Of a stretch of DNA of 8,047 nt, positions 6,263-8,047 are shown in pieces. How positions within the stretch are numbered: position 1 is the stretch's first letter; each line of letters begins with the position of its first letter. The notes below the pieces were generated by a model that saw nothing but the letters and a program-made list of their open reading frames with translations, had not been told where the DNA came from and searched no databases. Origin of the DNA: Candidatus Magasanikbacteria bacterium RIFCSPHIGHO2_02_FULL_50_9b (GTDB lineage: Bacteria > Patescibacteriota > Patescibacteriia > Magasanikbacterales > 2-02-FULL-50-9b); the NCBI GenBank assembly GCA_001782975.1, contig MFQD01000028.1, positions 1 to 8,047 of the forward strand, in the 5' to 3' direction. Position numbers and translations under genes: made by a program.

Positions 6263-6556
6263 CAAGGTCTGTTACGAATCATTTTCATGATTGGTGGGAT
6301 TACTTGCACCCACTCTGCATATCGCTATGCAGATCGGACTATATCATACTCGCACCCCGCTTTCACGGACGAGCTCTGGCGTATAGTCTCTGAGGATTTC
6401 GGAATTACTTCCGATCTTTCCTGCTGATTGTCTGCATCGATCACCGATTGTTACCTTACGGTACGATGATATGCGCAGGGTTTCCAGCATATAGCCAGAT
6501 TTAACACGAATTGCTTTTGACGTTTTACCATCCTGATAACTACAACGGTCAAGTTT
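6263..6556 (-). ncRNA. Group I intron at 23S position 1917 (ORF-less)
   Basis: A 294-nt insert splits the helix-69 loop between GCCGTAACTAT (U1917, base 6557) and AACGGTCC (A1918, base 6262). A 14-nt guide (6550-6537) is complementary to both exons without a gap: GTAGTTA pairs with exon TAACTAT (P1, terminal U-G) and GACCGTT pairs with exon AACGGTC (7-bp P10). The intron ends in G (6263). CAATCAGCAGGAAAGA, a TCGGAA/TTCCGA hairpin, AATCCTCAGAGACTATA and GATATAGTCCGA form the P4-P7 core and match the L1931 intron. No endonuclease remnant is visible. L1917 is also an intron site in Coxiella burnetii 23S rRNA. Confidence 0.92.
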
Positions 6557-7947
6557 ATAGTTACGGCCGGCGTTCATCCGTGCTTCAGCTTAAGGCTTCG
6601 CCTTGCGGCTAACCCCTCACCTTAACATTCGGACACTGGCCAGGCATCGCCCCATATACATCACCTTACGGTTTCGCATGGAGCTGTGTTTTAGGTAAAC
6701 AGTCGCCTGATATCTTTCGCTGCGACCTCTCTTGCGAGAGGTAAGGCTTATCCCGAAGTTACGCCTACTTTTTTGCCTAGTTCCTTAACGAGGGTTCTCT
6801 CGTACACCTTGGCATATTCATGCCCATCCACCTGTGTCGGTTTCCGGTACGGTTATAATAATTTCAACGTTTTGCGCGCTTTTCTAGGCACCTTCTTGAC
6901 CAAACTTGGATCCATCCGAAGACTTCACCTCGATCTTGCGATACGGTCATAACCAAATTCCGCTCTCATCTTGAAGATGCGCACGAACAAAACTCCACTA
7001 TCATAGTGCAGGAATATTAACCTGCTCTTCCATCGCCTACGCCTTTCGGCCTGAGCTTAGGATCGACTAACCCTGGGACGATTCGCGTTGCCCAGGAAAC
7101 CTTGGATTTACGGTGCGGGTGATTCTCACACCCGTTTCTGCTACTTATGCCAACATTCTCACTTCCATTCGCTCCATCGGCCCTCGCGGGTCCAACTTCA
7201 CTGCTGAATGGAACGCTCCTCTACCACGCATGTCGGACGAATCCTTCATGCATCCATAACTTCGGTACAATGCTTAGCCCCGGTATATTTTCAGCGCTCT
7301 GCGGCTCGACCAGTGAGCTGTTACGCTTTCTTTGAATGGTGGCTGCTTCTAAGCCAACATCCTGGTTGTCAAAGCTACAAAACCACTTTTTACACTTAGC
7401 ATTGATTTGGGGACCTTAGTTGATGGTCTGGGCTGTTTCCCTTTAGACGATGGAGCTTAGCCCCCACCGTCTGACTCCCGAGTTGTTAATCGCCGGCATT
7501 CGGAGTTTGGTTGAAAAAAGTAGGCTTGCGCCCCTGTTTTCATTCAGTAGCTCTACCTCCGGCGGGAATACTCGAGGCCATCCCTAAAGATGTTTCGAGG
7601 AGAACCAGCTATCACGGTGTTCGATTGGAATTTCTCCCCTACCCACAGCTCATCCACCAGTTTTGCACAGCTGGTTGGTTCGGCCCTTCTGTTTTATTTC
7701 TAAAACATTCAGCCTGGCCATGGGTCGCTCACACCGTTTCGGGTCTTATCGCTGCTACAAACGGACTATTAATCCTCGCTTTCACTGTGGCTCCACCCCA
7801 GAGGGGCTTAACCTGCAACAGTCGATAAACTCGTTGGCTCATTCTTCAATAGGCACACCATCACCCAGCACTCGCTTGCGCGCGCTTGAGCTCTGATTCT
7901 TTGTAAGTGTACGGTTTCAGAAACTATTTCATCGCCCTCTCGGGCTG

Positions 7948-7984
<37 letters not shown>

Positions 7985-8047
7985 CTCAAACACAATATTT
8001 AGCCTTGGAACATAGTCGTTCCGGGTTCAGACGGGATTTCACGTGTC

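Noticed and set aside
6292..6302. TGGTGGGATTA repeated at 6170-6180 as a possible mobile-element end
   Set aside because: The copies lie in different parts of the two introns without flanking duplications or inverted ends; they may be structural or chance similarity.
6344..6577. 77-codon minus-strand frame covering the L1917 intron and part of the exon
   Set aside because: It reads through helix 69 and the core stems and shows no endonuclease motif; not a decayed endonuclease that I can recognise.
7147..7896. Several plus-strand frames in the 23S region
   Set aside because: They are antisense to conserved 23S rRNA sequence and have no protein family features.

Overview
The window is bacterial. 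Every gene I can support lies on the minus strand, so transcription runs from high to low coordinates. Three blocks follow in transcription order. First is the 3' part of an rRNA operon (8047 down to about 4009): a 23S rRNA gene whose 5' end lies outside the window, a spacer of about 110 nt, the 5S rRNA and a hairpin terminator. Second is an isolated gene for an unrecognised protein with its own promoter, Shine-Dalgarno and terminator (3908 down to 3007). Third is a three-gene nucleotide-sugar operon (3003 down to 1): a UDP-glucuronate 4-epimerase-like SDR, a GalE-type UDP-hexose 4-epimerase and an aldose-1-epimerase-like protein that runs off the window edge.

The most unusual part is the 23S gene. 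It is broken by three group I introns at functionally central sites. In E. coli numbering, two sit 14 nt apart after U1917 and U1931 (helix 69 and its 3' flank), and the third sits after U2500 in the peptidyl-transferase loop. For each one I could find an internal guide that pairs with both exons. Only the L1931 intron carries an endonuclease gene, a single-motif LAGLIDADG protein. The L1917 and L1931 introns share several identical core blocks and look like relatives; the L2500 intron is of a different type and appears to end in A rather than the near-universal G.

Organism: introns with LAGLIDADG genes in 23S rRNA are common in Candidate Phyla Radiation (Patescibacteria) genomes. They also occur at L1917 in Coxiella and at L1931 in Thermotoga and Simkania. 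A CPR-type or other poorly cultured bacterium is my leading guess, but nothing here settles it. The stops seen are TAA, TAG and TGA, and no frame needs a recoded TGA.

The three sugar genes are closely packed (gaps of 5 and about 11 nt) without visible Shine-Dalgarno sequences. The first has a strong -35/-10 promoter so close to its ATG that the mRNA should be nearly leaderless. Together they would supply UDP-galacturonate and UDP-galactose (possibly UDP-GalNAc) for surface glycans and interconvert sugar anomers.
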